Shown here: one piece after another, positions 53,384 through 62,769 of the stretch
Layout of the letters: each line of letters begins with the position of its first letter
How positions within the stretch are numbered: the first letter of the stretch is position 1
DNA from: Ligula intestinalis
Lineage: Eukaryota; Platyhelminthes; Cestoda; Diphyllobothriidea; Diphyllobothriidae
Assembly (NCBI GenBank): GCA_036362985.1
Contig: JAYGXS010000003.1
Span: 2,535,565 to 2,599,564, forward strand
Length of the DNA: 64,000 nucleotides
Reading direction: 5' to 3'
Notes under the pieces: generated by a model
Seen by the model: only the letters and a program-made list of their open reading frames with translations
Told to the model about the DNA's origin: nothing
The model's database searches: none
Made by a program: the position numbers and the translations under genes

Positions 53384-54130
53384 GTGCCCCCACCGATCTC
53401 CATGCCTCCAGCCTGTCCAGTCCTGAACCCAAATTTTCTGATCTCCGACCTTGCCTCACCACCTGGTCTTAAGATCTTACAATTCAACGCCAACGGCCTC
53501 CTTGGGAAGCTTGACCAGCTCCTGGCCTTCATGCGCTCGCACAGCATAGCTGTGGCGGCTATCCAAGAGACAAAGTGGTCTAACTCCACTAAGGTCCCTT
53601 CCTGTGCCGATTACACGATTGTCTGTCGCGACCGCGGCCGCAACAAAGGCGGAGGTTTGGCCTTCCTGGTGGACAAATCCATTGCCCATCACCAGCTTCC
53701 CCTGCTTGGAGCCGATCCCACGGAAGTACTGGCGATTTCCCTTGACATTGGCCTGGCGCCACTAACCGTCGTGAACGTGTACATTCCTCCAACTTCCAGT
53801 TGTTCTCCCGGTTTCACCGCCTCTATCGCTCCCTACTTACCTTCTGGAGACAGTCTGGTGCTAGGTGACTTAAACGCTCACCATGACCTATGGTGCTCTA
53901 ACTTGGCAGCCGACTCCCGTGGAGAAGCTCTGGCTGATGAAATAGAACACGCCCCCTTTGCCGTTCTCAACGAGAACAGCCAAACGCGGCTCCCGACCAA
54001 CGGCGCCTCCAGCTCGCCCGATGTTTCCCTCGCCAGTCTCAGTCTGGTAGCCTCCACCATGTGGAAGACGGAAATCAGCCTGGGTAGCGACCACCTCCCC
54101 ATTGTGCTCGAATTGGCCACCGCCGCCGAG
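53384..54130 (+). pseudogene. APE endonuclease domain of copy A2 (residues intact)
   Basis: In an open stretch: KILQFNANGLLGKLDQLLAF, VAAIQETKW (catalytic Glu), KGGGLAFLVDKSIAHHQL, VYIPPTSS, LGDLNAHHDLWCSN (catalytic Asp and Asn), LNENSQTRLPT and LGSDHLPIVLELA (catalytic Asp-His). Every catalytic residue I can identify is present. The domain nicks chromosomal DNA to prime target-primed reverse transcription. The open frame continues to 54772, so the only stops in the protein-coding stretch of 53384-56458 are at 54770-54772. Confidence 0.9.
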
Positions 54131-54749
54131 CGTATCAAGGCCCCCAACCGGCACTTCATTAATTTCAAGAAAGCCAATTGGGCAGCGTTCACGACCGAAT
54201 GCGAAGCCGAGATCGATGGCTTACCGCCTCCCACCTGTGTCCACATGGCGGAGCGAGCCCTTCGTCGACTACTCCTAGCAGCAGCAAGTCACCACATCCC
54301 TAACGGCCGCATTCCCTTTCTTCGTCCTAACTATCCGCCCGAAGCCTCCCGCCTGGAACGAGAGAGAGACGAAATACGAGCGCGTGATGCCAGTGACCCG
54401 CGCGTTGGCGAACTGAATGGCTTAATCACTAAGACTATCAACGATGGCAAACGCCAACGCTGGCATGAACTAGTTTCAGATTGTAATTTCAGCGGCAACT
54501 CAGCTGCCACTTGGAAGCTTTTACGCAACCTGACCAAACCCCGGGCTGATACATCAAACCAGTCTATTAGCTTTGGGGATGGTAAGTTCATTTCCAACAA
54601 CGGTAAGATCGCCGCGAAGATGAACAAGCTGTTCTCACCCCGCTCGGTTCCCAGTCCCAAAAGCCAGCGCCCCCTCCTTCGTCTCTTCCATAAGGCTCCG
54701 CCTCCGGACATTTCCTTCTCGGCCGATACTATCCTCACCGCCGTCAGGA

Positions 54750-56461
54750 AAACGAAAGTCTCGAAAGCCTAAGGACCGGATGGTCTGGCGCCTATCCATG
54801 TGCGCCACATCGGCCCGAAGGTGGCTGCCTACCTTGCCGCCCTCTTCAACCTTTCACTGGGAACTTCAATCATCCCTGATTGCTGGCGCCAGTCGATCAT
54901 CATCCCTCTGGTCAAAGCGGGTAAGGACCCCTGCCTAGCGACCTCTTATCGTCCAATTGCTTTCCTCAGTCCATTGGCGAAGATCCTGGAACGGCTCATC
55001 CACCCAATTCTGACGTCTGTGGCGGAACTATCTTGCCACCAACATGGTTTCCGATCGGGTCGTGGAACTACAACGGCGCTTTTCGAGCTCAGCGACGCTA
55101 TCCTCGAGGGCTTCAATCAACAGAAGCCCGCTTCGCGGACCCTGGCAGTCTCAATTGACCTGTCACGAGCCTTTGACTGCGTCCGCCACGATCAGCTCCT
55201 GCAGGACTTGGTCTCGTTGAACGTCCCGACTGGCCTGGTCCGATGGTTGGCGGCTTACATCCGTGGCCGTCACGATCGTGTCCTCTTCCGGGGCGCTCTC
55301 TCCAAGCCCCGTAAGCAGTCCTGTAGCGTCCCTCAAGGCTCTGTGCTCAGCCCGACGCTCTTTAACACCTACATGCGAGAGCTCCCACTCCCCCGGGCAC
55401 CTGTGCAAGTGGTATCCTATGCGGACGATATTACGTTCTTCTGCCGGCACCATGACATCGATCAGGCTGCACAGCTCCTCACGGAGTTCATGCCTGTTGT
55501 CGAAAACTTCCTCACCCAGCGCGGAATGACGATCTCGGCAGCCAAGTTGTCCGTAACTGTCTTTACGCTTGATCCGAAGGAGTTTAATCGTCACCCGGTC
55601 ATCACCGTCAATGGGGCGTCCTTACCGCTCGTCCGCAAGCCCAAACTCCTTGGTGTGCGTTTTGATCCGCTCTTCACGTTCGCAGACCATGCCAGGGAGA
55701 CCGCAAGCAAAGTAAGCCGCTGCACCAAGGTCCTCAAGGCTCTAGCAGGCACATCCTGGGGCTGTGCGAAAGAGACTCTGTCGACTGCTTTCAAGGCGCT
55801 GGCCAAGCCGCACCTCACTTATGCGGCATCAATCTGGTCTCCTACGATGAGCTCTTCCAGCCTCCGCCGCCTCCAGTCAGCCCAAAACGCTGCCCTCCGC
55901 ACGATCACGGGTTGCTATAAAATGTCGCCTATAGATCATCTTCATGCGGAGGCTTCTGTTCTACCGGTCGCCAATCACAACACTCTCCTTAGCCAGCAGT
56001 TCTGGTGGAGTTGTTCGCAACCCGGCCATCCCAATCATCACCGTTGCACCGCTCCCGAGCCCTGCCGCAACGTCCGGCCGTCTATTCGAGCACTCCACAA
56101 GGAAGCTGTTGCCTCGTCTCTCGCGGATCTACCTGTTGATAGCTCTGCTACCAAGACAGGCTTCCAGCGTCTCCACCAGAGAGTCGTTGTCGAGGAGAAA
56201 CGAGGTTACCGTCCCCCGGTCCTTTTGGGTGGCTATCCGCCCCCGATCGCGGCCTCGGAACGACATCTCCCGAGGGTTACTCGCTGTACTCTGGCGCAGC
56301 TACGCAGTGGCTACTGTATGCTCCTTCGCCAGTACCAGCACCGGCTCGACCCATCCATACCCGACTGCTGTCCCGACTGCGGCGTCTCGCCGCATGACTG
56401 CCGTCATCTGTTCGCCTGCAGTTCTCGGCCAGGCACCCTCCTCACTCCCACGGACCTGTGA
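54750..56461 (+). pseudogene. Reverse transcriptase and C-terminal region of copy A2
   Basis: After the stop at 54770-54772 (TAA, TTA in copy A1) the frame is open for 553 codons: RHIGPKVAAYLAALFNLSLG, PLVKAGKDPCLATSYRPIAF, QHGFRSGRGTTTALFEL, motif A LAVSIDLSRAFDCVRHDQLL (about 55145-55200), VPQGSVLSPTLFNTYM and motif C SYADDITFF with YADD at 55418-55429, thumb blocks KLLGVRFDPLFTFADHA and a Cys/His cluster CCPDCGVSPHDCRHLFAC at about 56361-56420. The stop at 56459-56461 (TGA for TGG) trims 25 residues. The active-site aspartates are intact. Confidence 0.92.
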
Positions 56462-56563
56462 CTCAAGCCGGTCGAGGTCGCGGCTTTTCTCCGTCTCCCA
56501 ACTACTCCCAGTTTGGATTCCGGCGGGGATTCCTGATCCAACTATGGGCTACGACACACACAC

Positions 56564-56576
56564 ACGTATGATATGT
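56564..56576. repeat. Target-site duplication of family A copy A2, right (13 bp)
   Basis: Same 13 bases as 53022-53034, directly after the (AC)n tail. Confidence 0.9.
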
Positions 56577-56850
56577 CGTACATCAGCCTACCAGAACTCG
56601 ATACTCCCATTCTTAGCACGCTTTCTCACGTGTGAAGAAACGGAAATTGAGAAGCTGAAGGCCGACCTGACTCCATAACTGATGTGGTAACCGTGTCGAC
56701 TTCTTACTTTGTGTTTTCGCTGATCTTTGACCGTTTACTCTTGAGTTTTTGTACCCTTTAAATTACTTTAGCTCTTGCTCTCCGTGAATGGAGCCATTTT
56801 TTGCTGAAAGTTTGATATTATCATCAAAATAAAGTTCTCATCATCATCAT
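56577..56850 (+). mobile_element. Family C, part right of family A, with 3' end
   Basis: RTSAYQNSILPFLARFLTCE and ETEIEKLKADLT (continuing the C-terminus split by A2) are followed by a stop at 56675-56677, a 3' UTR and a tail ending AATAAAGTTCTCATCATCATCAT. Family I sequence starts straight after. Confidence 0.85.
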
Positions 56851-57015
56851 ATAGTACCAGACATGTGGCAAGGCTGAAGCAGTCCCGGCAAACAGGAACA
56901 ACTACCGAATTTATCTGACGATGGAATCGAGCGAGTGTCCGAAACGTCAGTCTCAAAAAAAAAACGGTCCATATACTCGTTCCTTCTTCTTCCTCTTCTT
57001 TTGGGGATGCTAAAA
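56851..57015 (+). mobile_element. Penelope-like element, family I, direct part right of family C
   Basis: ATAGTACCAGACATGTGGCAAGG matches the reverse of 51320-51345. It contains a hammerhead (56915-56949) and ends with the CGTTCCTTCTTCTTCCTCTTCTTTTGGGG terminus, the mirror of 51180-51205. Confidence 0.75.
56910..56955 (+). ncRNA. Hammerhead ribozyme motif, PLE family I (core intact)
   Basis: CTGACGA (56915-56921), T, stem II GGA...TCC (three pairs, larger internal loop), GAA (56941-56943), ACGT, C (56948), AGT. All fixed core positions are present. Stem III is the loopless ACGT and stem I is weak, so cleavage efficiency is uncertain. Predicted cut: 56948/56949. Confidence 0.55.
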
Positions 57016-57151
57016 AACAAAAAGTGCAGTCGTTCATCTTGCAGTAACTGTTTGCCGATGTGTTTTTTCTGGGCTTCTTACTATCATTTTCCATATATAT
57101 ATTTTTCTATTTCTCAGGAGTTTGAGTTGACCCAAGTGTGAAAAAACTCTA

Positions 57152-57274
57152 GGCAATTGGCGGGATTTGAACCCGCGCATCAGAGAAAGCCTTTGCCGGA
57201 GGCNNNNNNNNNNCCCGCGCATCAGAGAAAGCCTTTGCCGGAGGCTAATGCTCTACCGCTTAGCTAAATACGCC
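57152..57274 (-). tRNA. tRNA-like sequence with A and B boxes, interrupted by an assembly gap
   Basis: After removing the gap and the duplicated 32 bases, the minus strand reads GGCGTATTTAGCTAAGCGG (D-arm region, A-box-like), an arm AGCCT/AGGCT with a seven-base loop CCGGCAA (GGC at the anticodon position, alanine if real), a variable part and a T-arm GCGGGTTCAAATCCCGC (B-box, perfect 5-bp stem). The acceptor stem pairs only in part (GGCG with TGCC and little else), and base 33 is C instead of U, so it is more likely a tRNA pseudogene or the head of a tRNA-derived SINE than a working tRNA. Confidence 0.5.
57204..57213. other. Assembly gap (10 N) flanked by a 32-bp identical overlap
   Basis: The 32 bases before the gap (57172-57203) and after it (57214-57245) are identical, CCCGCGCATCAGAGAAAGCC onward. 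The likely explanation is two contigs that overlap but were joined with a nominal gap. Confidence 0.9.
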
Positions 57275-57299
57275 CGCTTCACGCCATGAGTTTACTCTC

Positions 57300-58917
57300 A
57301 GGAGTTGTTGATTTTCCTTAAGTTGAGACAGTAAATTAGCTTACCAAGGGTTCAACTTCGATTGGTTTCTGTAAACTTCGTAATTTCGCCTGACAGTTTG
57401 ACCTGAGCAAATGAAATCATGACTGTATTATGTGCTACAATCCATGTTTCCTCGAAGTGCATTTTATGCTCTACATTTCCATTGTTTTACATCGGTTTTG
57501 AACTTTTTCTTTTACTCTAGAAGTGGCTGTTCACATGGAAAAAATGGAATACGAGTTTACCTTTGCAATCGTGAAGATATTCACCCATTTCCGAAGAAAA
57601 ACAATCCGAAAAATAATGCAAGTGCAGGTCTGCTCTGAGAAATCTGTCAACCAGTTTATCGATCAGCTGGCGGCAGAAAGATCCTGAGCAGCCATCTCCA
57701 GACTGACATCATAAGTGGCTAATTGGTCCCTGTCCTCTCTGATACTGTTGTATGTTTTTTTAGTTTCCGCTTTTGTCTCCGACGATGCCTTCCGTTAAAG
57801 TCAGAAAGCTACGAAGAATAAGATGATAATGCCGGTGACTGACGAGCCTCTTCTTTACACACAACTATTATGCGTATATTTGTCCCAACTGTAAAACTTT
57901 TCACATTTTACTCAATTATAAGTGTGCCGTTTTATTTATTTTCAAGCAGCAAGCTGAGAAATGCTCAACTTTGTTATTGTTAAAATCTAAAAAAAACATT
58001 CCTTCAGTTAACTGATCGAGGCCGAATGGAAAATTTTTACTGAAAGTTGTTATTTTTTGTTGTCTTCTAAAAGCTAGATTGACCAGATCTGTTTAGATAA
58101 AAAGAGAGTGACACTATTTACATCCTCAGAAAAATTCTTTTAACATTTCTTAATCGTGCTACTCCCCACCAAAAGTGCACACCGGGTTTCCTTAGCAATG
58201 ACTAAGAAGGGGGGTGGTAATGGTTCTTCCGACTATATCAAGGACTAACCAACTTAAAAAATAGTCCGATAAGGATAAAGCCAGAACACGGATAAGAAAG
58301 GCAAAAATGTTTAATGGCAATTTTTTAAAAATCCTACATATGTAGTGAAATTACTAAAAACTTCCGCTTCCTTGCAGACTGAAAACTGTTAAACGGAAAA
58401 TGTGGGCTGGCCTGCAATGGCGGGGCATTCTTTGTCCCTTGTATTAGATGGCTTTGAAGAATGTCGAGAAAGACGATCTCAACTACGACGTATGCCATTT
58501 CCATGTTACACTACAATTGTCGTCTTATTGGATTAGCGATAGTGTTACCCCTAAAGCCTTAAGATAAAAACAGGCTTTTTGGAACAGACTGTTTCATAAC
58601 TAAATTAATTGCTGTATATTTGAATAAAATTTGCAGGAGAGACAGGCAACGTTTTTAAATGGTTTTTAGTCTCCTTTGTGTGATCATTTTACGAGGAAAA
58701 TAACACCACTTGCTGTTATACATTGACAGTCTGCAAAAATTCAAACTGTTGTATGCTTTTATTCGCCATCTTACGTCGGGATGGAGTTAAATTTCGTCGT
58801 GAAATTTATTGCATTCAATAAATTTTGCTGCTAATGCCCGGTTAAGCATCTTGTAACCTGTATAAGACGTATGTTAGAGGATTAAAAAACATACAAAAAT
58901 CTGAATACTTCCAATCG
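57300..58917. other. No recognisable genes
   Basis: About 1.6 kb of AT-rich DNA. A 68-codon frame at 57432-57638 plus has no recognisable domain. Confidence 0.4.
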
Positions 58918-59670
58918 CTTTTGGAGCGGAAGTCAGTCCAGTGTGTTGTTCAACTGCGACTTCCGCCCCCAGTCCTGAAAAACCTGACATTCTACCTAAC
59001 GAGGTATCCCCGCCCAGCTATTTGGTTTTACTCTGGCATTTAACCCCTCATTTGCTCTTCATATTGAAGGCCCTTTAATGAAAATTCGCAAACTTTTATC
59101 TTATATCCGCCGCTTGCGTTAATGTCATACACGCCGTGATTTGTAGATGCTTGCATTCTCCTCCATTCTTTATCACTTTCCAGTTATCTTTCCAGCTTTT
59201 CTTAAAAAATATATAGTCGTATTTAAACGTATCCTCCAAATGCTGTATTCAGCTGCTAGTGTTTCCTATGTTTTTTAGCTGACATTATCATGCAGCGACG
59301 CTTTGAAGCGGTCAAGCATCTTGCAGTCCCCATCCTCAGTGACATCACTCACTCCCTGCACCCTGAAGTAATGGCTGAGAAATCTTCCCAGACCATGCGC
59401 AGCGGGTACCGGCAAATGTCTTGCCATACATCGGCTTATCAGCATTCTGAACTCGCATTCGTAGCACGCTGAGTTACGTGCAAAAAACGGAAATTGAGAA
59501 GTTAAAAGCAGCCCTGTAACCATAATAAATTTGGATATCGCGTAAACCATTAATTTTGAGTATCTATGACATATAACCACAACCTCTTACATTACCTCAC
59601 CCCTACGTCTCGCGAATTTAGCCATTTTTAGAGAAATATTTGGCTATTTCTTTCAAAATAAAGCATTTCC
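58918..59670 (+). mobile_element. Family C, 3' fragment
   Basis: Starts GGAGCGGAAGTCAGTCCAGTG (compare 52520) and runs, with indels, through the C-terminal region (AEKSSQTMRSGYRQM, SAYQHSELAFVA, EIEKLKAAL) to a 3' UTR ending CAAAATAAAGCATTTCCTC. It provides the uninterrupted counterpart of the family A insertion site. Confidence 0.8.
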
Positions 59671-60029
59671 TCTTCAACTTGTAAGAAAAAGGCTTAAAAG
59701 TACAGTATTCGCTAAAAACCATGCAACTTGCGTAACTTTGTAAAAGTTTGATCATTTCTCGAACACCCCTGTGAATGTATTAAGGAAAGCTTATAAATCA
59801 AAATAAACTGAATTGGGCATATTTAAAACGTTAAAAAAGTGTAAGAATGACTGTGTCTCTGAAGAAAAATAAATTTTTCTCAAAATTCCCCAAGTTTCAG
59901 AGACGTAAAAGATAGATAAAATTTATAAAAATACATTTAAATAGTGTTTTACCGTCCAAGGTTACGTAAGCATTATCTTTATACAAATATAACTTAAATT
60001 TATTTCATTTTTTGCACAGGTTACAATTA
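59671..60029. other. No recognisable feature
   Basis: AT-rich spacer between family C and repeat U. Confidence 0.4.
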
Positions 60030-61200
60030 ATGGATAGCTATTTATTGAATATCGTGGAATATAGGCTGGCATCATCTTCTTCGTTTTTAGTGTCTTCATT
60101 GATAAATTAATAAATTGCGCTTTTGTTCGATGTTTCCATTAAAATATTTAAGATACGATGGATACATATAAAAGGCATTTACGTAAATAAGTTTTCTATG
60201 AACATAATTTATTTTTGAACAAGGCAATTTTGATCATATTTACAAATGCCACGGAACAGCAAACCACAGTTTCAAGTTTACAGAACGTCCGCAAGCTCAT
60301 TTAGATATTGCTTCTGATTAGCTTTTTACCGCCAATTTTCTGTGCGTATTATCTTTTTAAAGGTAATGCCACAGTTATATCGAAGACTTTTAAAAAGTTC
60401 ATAAATTTACCTGAAGATTAACGAAGCAATTTGAATGGAAATGAAATAAATTACTTTATAATGGACTATTTTTCCCATAAGTAGATTAAGTTGTCGATCT
60501 TTTATACGTTTGAGAATGCAAACAACGGGCCACATAGTGAGCCATTTTTTGAAATACTTATTATACTTCTGCCTGTTTCGTTTCTAAATTACGCATATGC
60601 GTAACCTATACTTTGCACAATAGTATATTTCTACATGACTTCTATTCGGTAAGGCGTTATGTACATTACCTTTGCGGTAATATATGTGGACGCTTTGCTG
60701 AAACGCAAAGGTCAGCAGTACGGTTTAAACAAAATGGGATGACACTTCTTCCTACTGCATTTTGTACAAAAAGACTACGCAGGTCAGCTAAACATAATTT
60801 TTTAAATAAACATTTCAACTGTTTCTGCAAATTGATGCTATTCCTTCTCCTTGGCCTCACTTGAATCTGAAAAATTTTGACAACATTTTTCAGTTCTGGA
60901 AGGGGTACATTCAACGCCTACTTTACTCTTTTTGGAGTTCCCGCACAGTATGATCAACATTGATAAGTAGTTTGGTTCTGTCTTTTGTAGTAGTATAGGA
61001 ACTTCCATCGATGCAGGATTACTCCCAATTTCGGCAAAATGAATGGCCATGTCTCTTTATAAGCTTAACTGATGTGTAGATTTTCCTAACTTTAAGGCTT
61101 TTTGCAGAATTAAATCTGTTCAGTGAATAAAAAATAGTGTTAGCAAATATATGCTAAGGTACCAAGTCAAATTGAATCATGAAAGTTGCACAGTCTGTAG
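60030..61200 (+). repeat. Diverged dispersed repeat U, copy 2
   Basis: Collinear with 23690-24900 (see there). It has no ORF of its own. An 82-83 codon overlap of opposite frames at 60613-60914 is not conserved in copy 1. Confidence 0.6.
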
Positions 61201-62626
61201 TGAATAGTGTATGTCAGACGGTAAAACAGATCCTCTGCGACCAATGGACTCGGATTTGAGACTCGCTAGCATAGCCTGAATTTGGTTATCTCTAACTTAT
61301 GACGGTAGATTGACCAGAAATATTAAGTTTACGGTTCCTACCGTTGTCCACACAATAAAACAAAATTGTTATTGTGCTTTGTACATAAATGAAAGATTTT
61401 AGCAAATGCTCTCATCTGCTAGATGACATTAACACACGCTGATGCAATTTGGTTGCAGGAAGTCCTGAATACAAATGGTTTCCATGTTATTCTTGAAGGT
61501 TTCTGCGAAAACTAGAAGATGCTGCACTTAAACGAAAAATAAAAACTTGTCTAGGTGTAAAAGTTTGCTGATTATGCTTCGGACGGAAGACATGTAATGC
61601 TGTGCTTTTCGTGTGCACTGTTCATTACACGGCCAGTAATGAACGCAGTTACTTTTCACATAAGAAAGGAAAAGCTTGCGTGTTCAAGTGATGCACTTCC
61701 AATTCAGGCTTCAATGTTTGCTTGCTGCATCTTAACGCAAGTCAAAAAAGTGAAATTGGACGCTTTTGTGATACATTAGATTATATATCTGATGCAAGGT
61801 TGAGGATTGGAGGATTTAACGCACACTTGAGGTTGTTTTGGTAGTTCATTTGGTTGAATTGGGTCGCGAAATGTTATTTAATAGAATTTACTTACGTTCA
61901 GATCACAATAATGGGAGAAAAAAGAGGCAAACATGAGCCAAATTCAGCGTTTGTTGATATCCGAGGAGTTTCCTATGCTAATAAACGCTGCGGAGAAGAA
62001 ATTTTTGCATGTGCATGTTGCGCTATCAAAGAGCATTTATTAACAGAAGAAACTTGTTAATTATACCTGTTCACACAACGAAAAAGTTTTTTTTGCATCC
62101 ATGAAAATGAGGTAAGTGTAAATAGGAGCTAGCGCTCTACTTTTGGAAATAAAACAGCGAAATGAGTTTAAAAAATTATATTTTGCAAATCTGCCAAGCT
62201 TTGTGCCATAACATTGAGTAATGCACTTTTGCAGTTGTTCTTTGCATTATTCAATATTAAATTTATATTTTATATTTGAGGGGTCACAGGCAAGGATTGC
62301 GTTTGAGAAAGTTATTAGAATATGGCAAACAAATAAATTGTACAATTGATATGAATGCAAAGACAATTAAACTCAGAAACATTTAACAGAGTTGTCACGG
62401 GAAATTGCGAAACAGTTTTTTAACAAATCACCGTTGATATTATTGTTACATTGTTTTGCATTTGTTATTGTATAACTAAGTCCAGAAGTAACCAAATATG
62501 CTGAAAACTGTTCTCTTTTAGAAAAAAAAACAAGAAGCTTTTTCATTAATAATAAAAGACATATCCCCAATTGTTAGGGAAATCAATCCACTGGCCGATA
62601 TTTAACATTCTGACCTTGACTTTATC
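61201..62626. other. No recognisable genes
   Basis: About 1.4 kb of AT-rich DNA with short frames only (60-68 codons), none with a recognisable domain. Confidence 0.4.
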
Positions 62627-62760
62627 GAGAAGAAGAAGAAGACTCGATCGCTGGGACAATTTGTTTATTCTCCTGACATTTCGTCACATTGTCCCAGCGA
62701 TCGAGTCTTCTTCTTCTTCTCAATTGCTTCCTGGGACACGGATGTTCACTTGTCTTGACT
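62627..62760. repeat. Minimal PLE family F palindrome
   Basis: A perfect 34-bp inverted repeat (62627-62660 and 62688-62721, GAGAAGAAGAAGAAGACTCG... onward) around a 27-bp spacer containing TTTATTCTCCTGACATTTCG. It is followed by the rest of the F terminus (CAATTGCTTCCTGGGACACGGATG). Both arms are the F end in opposite orientation, with the whole body missing. Confidence 0.85.
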
Positions 62761-62769
62761 TTATCATCA

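Larger units (their letters stand above)
53035..56563 (+). mobile_element. Family A non-LTR retrotransposon, nearly intact copy A2
   Basis: A 3.53-kb element flanked by a 13-bp target-site duplication, with a short 5' UTR (about 120 bp), one continuous reading frame from the ATG at 53156 to a stop at 56534-56536 interrupted by only three in-frame stops (53300-53302, 54770-54772, 56459-56461), and a 3' end in CTACGACACACACACAC. No frameshifts were seen. The order is leader, 2A-like motif, PHD-like finger, APE endonuclease, RT, C-terminal Cys/His cluster. It lies inside family C. Confidence 0.92.

Noticed and set aside
53113..53589. Long minus-strand ORFs opposite family A (also 54331-54738, 55163-55594)
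   Set aside because: They are antisense shadows of the GC-rich family A reading frame, which carries the endonuclease and RT motifs.
57152..57274. Functional tRNA-Ala gene
   Set aside because: The acceptor stem pairs poorly, U33 is C and the variable region has an unusual length, so it was kept as tRNA-like only.
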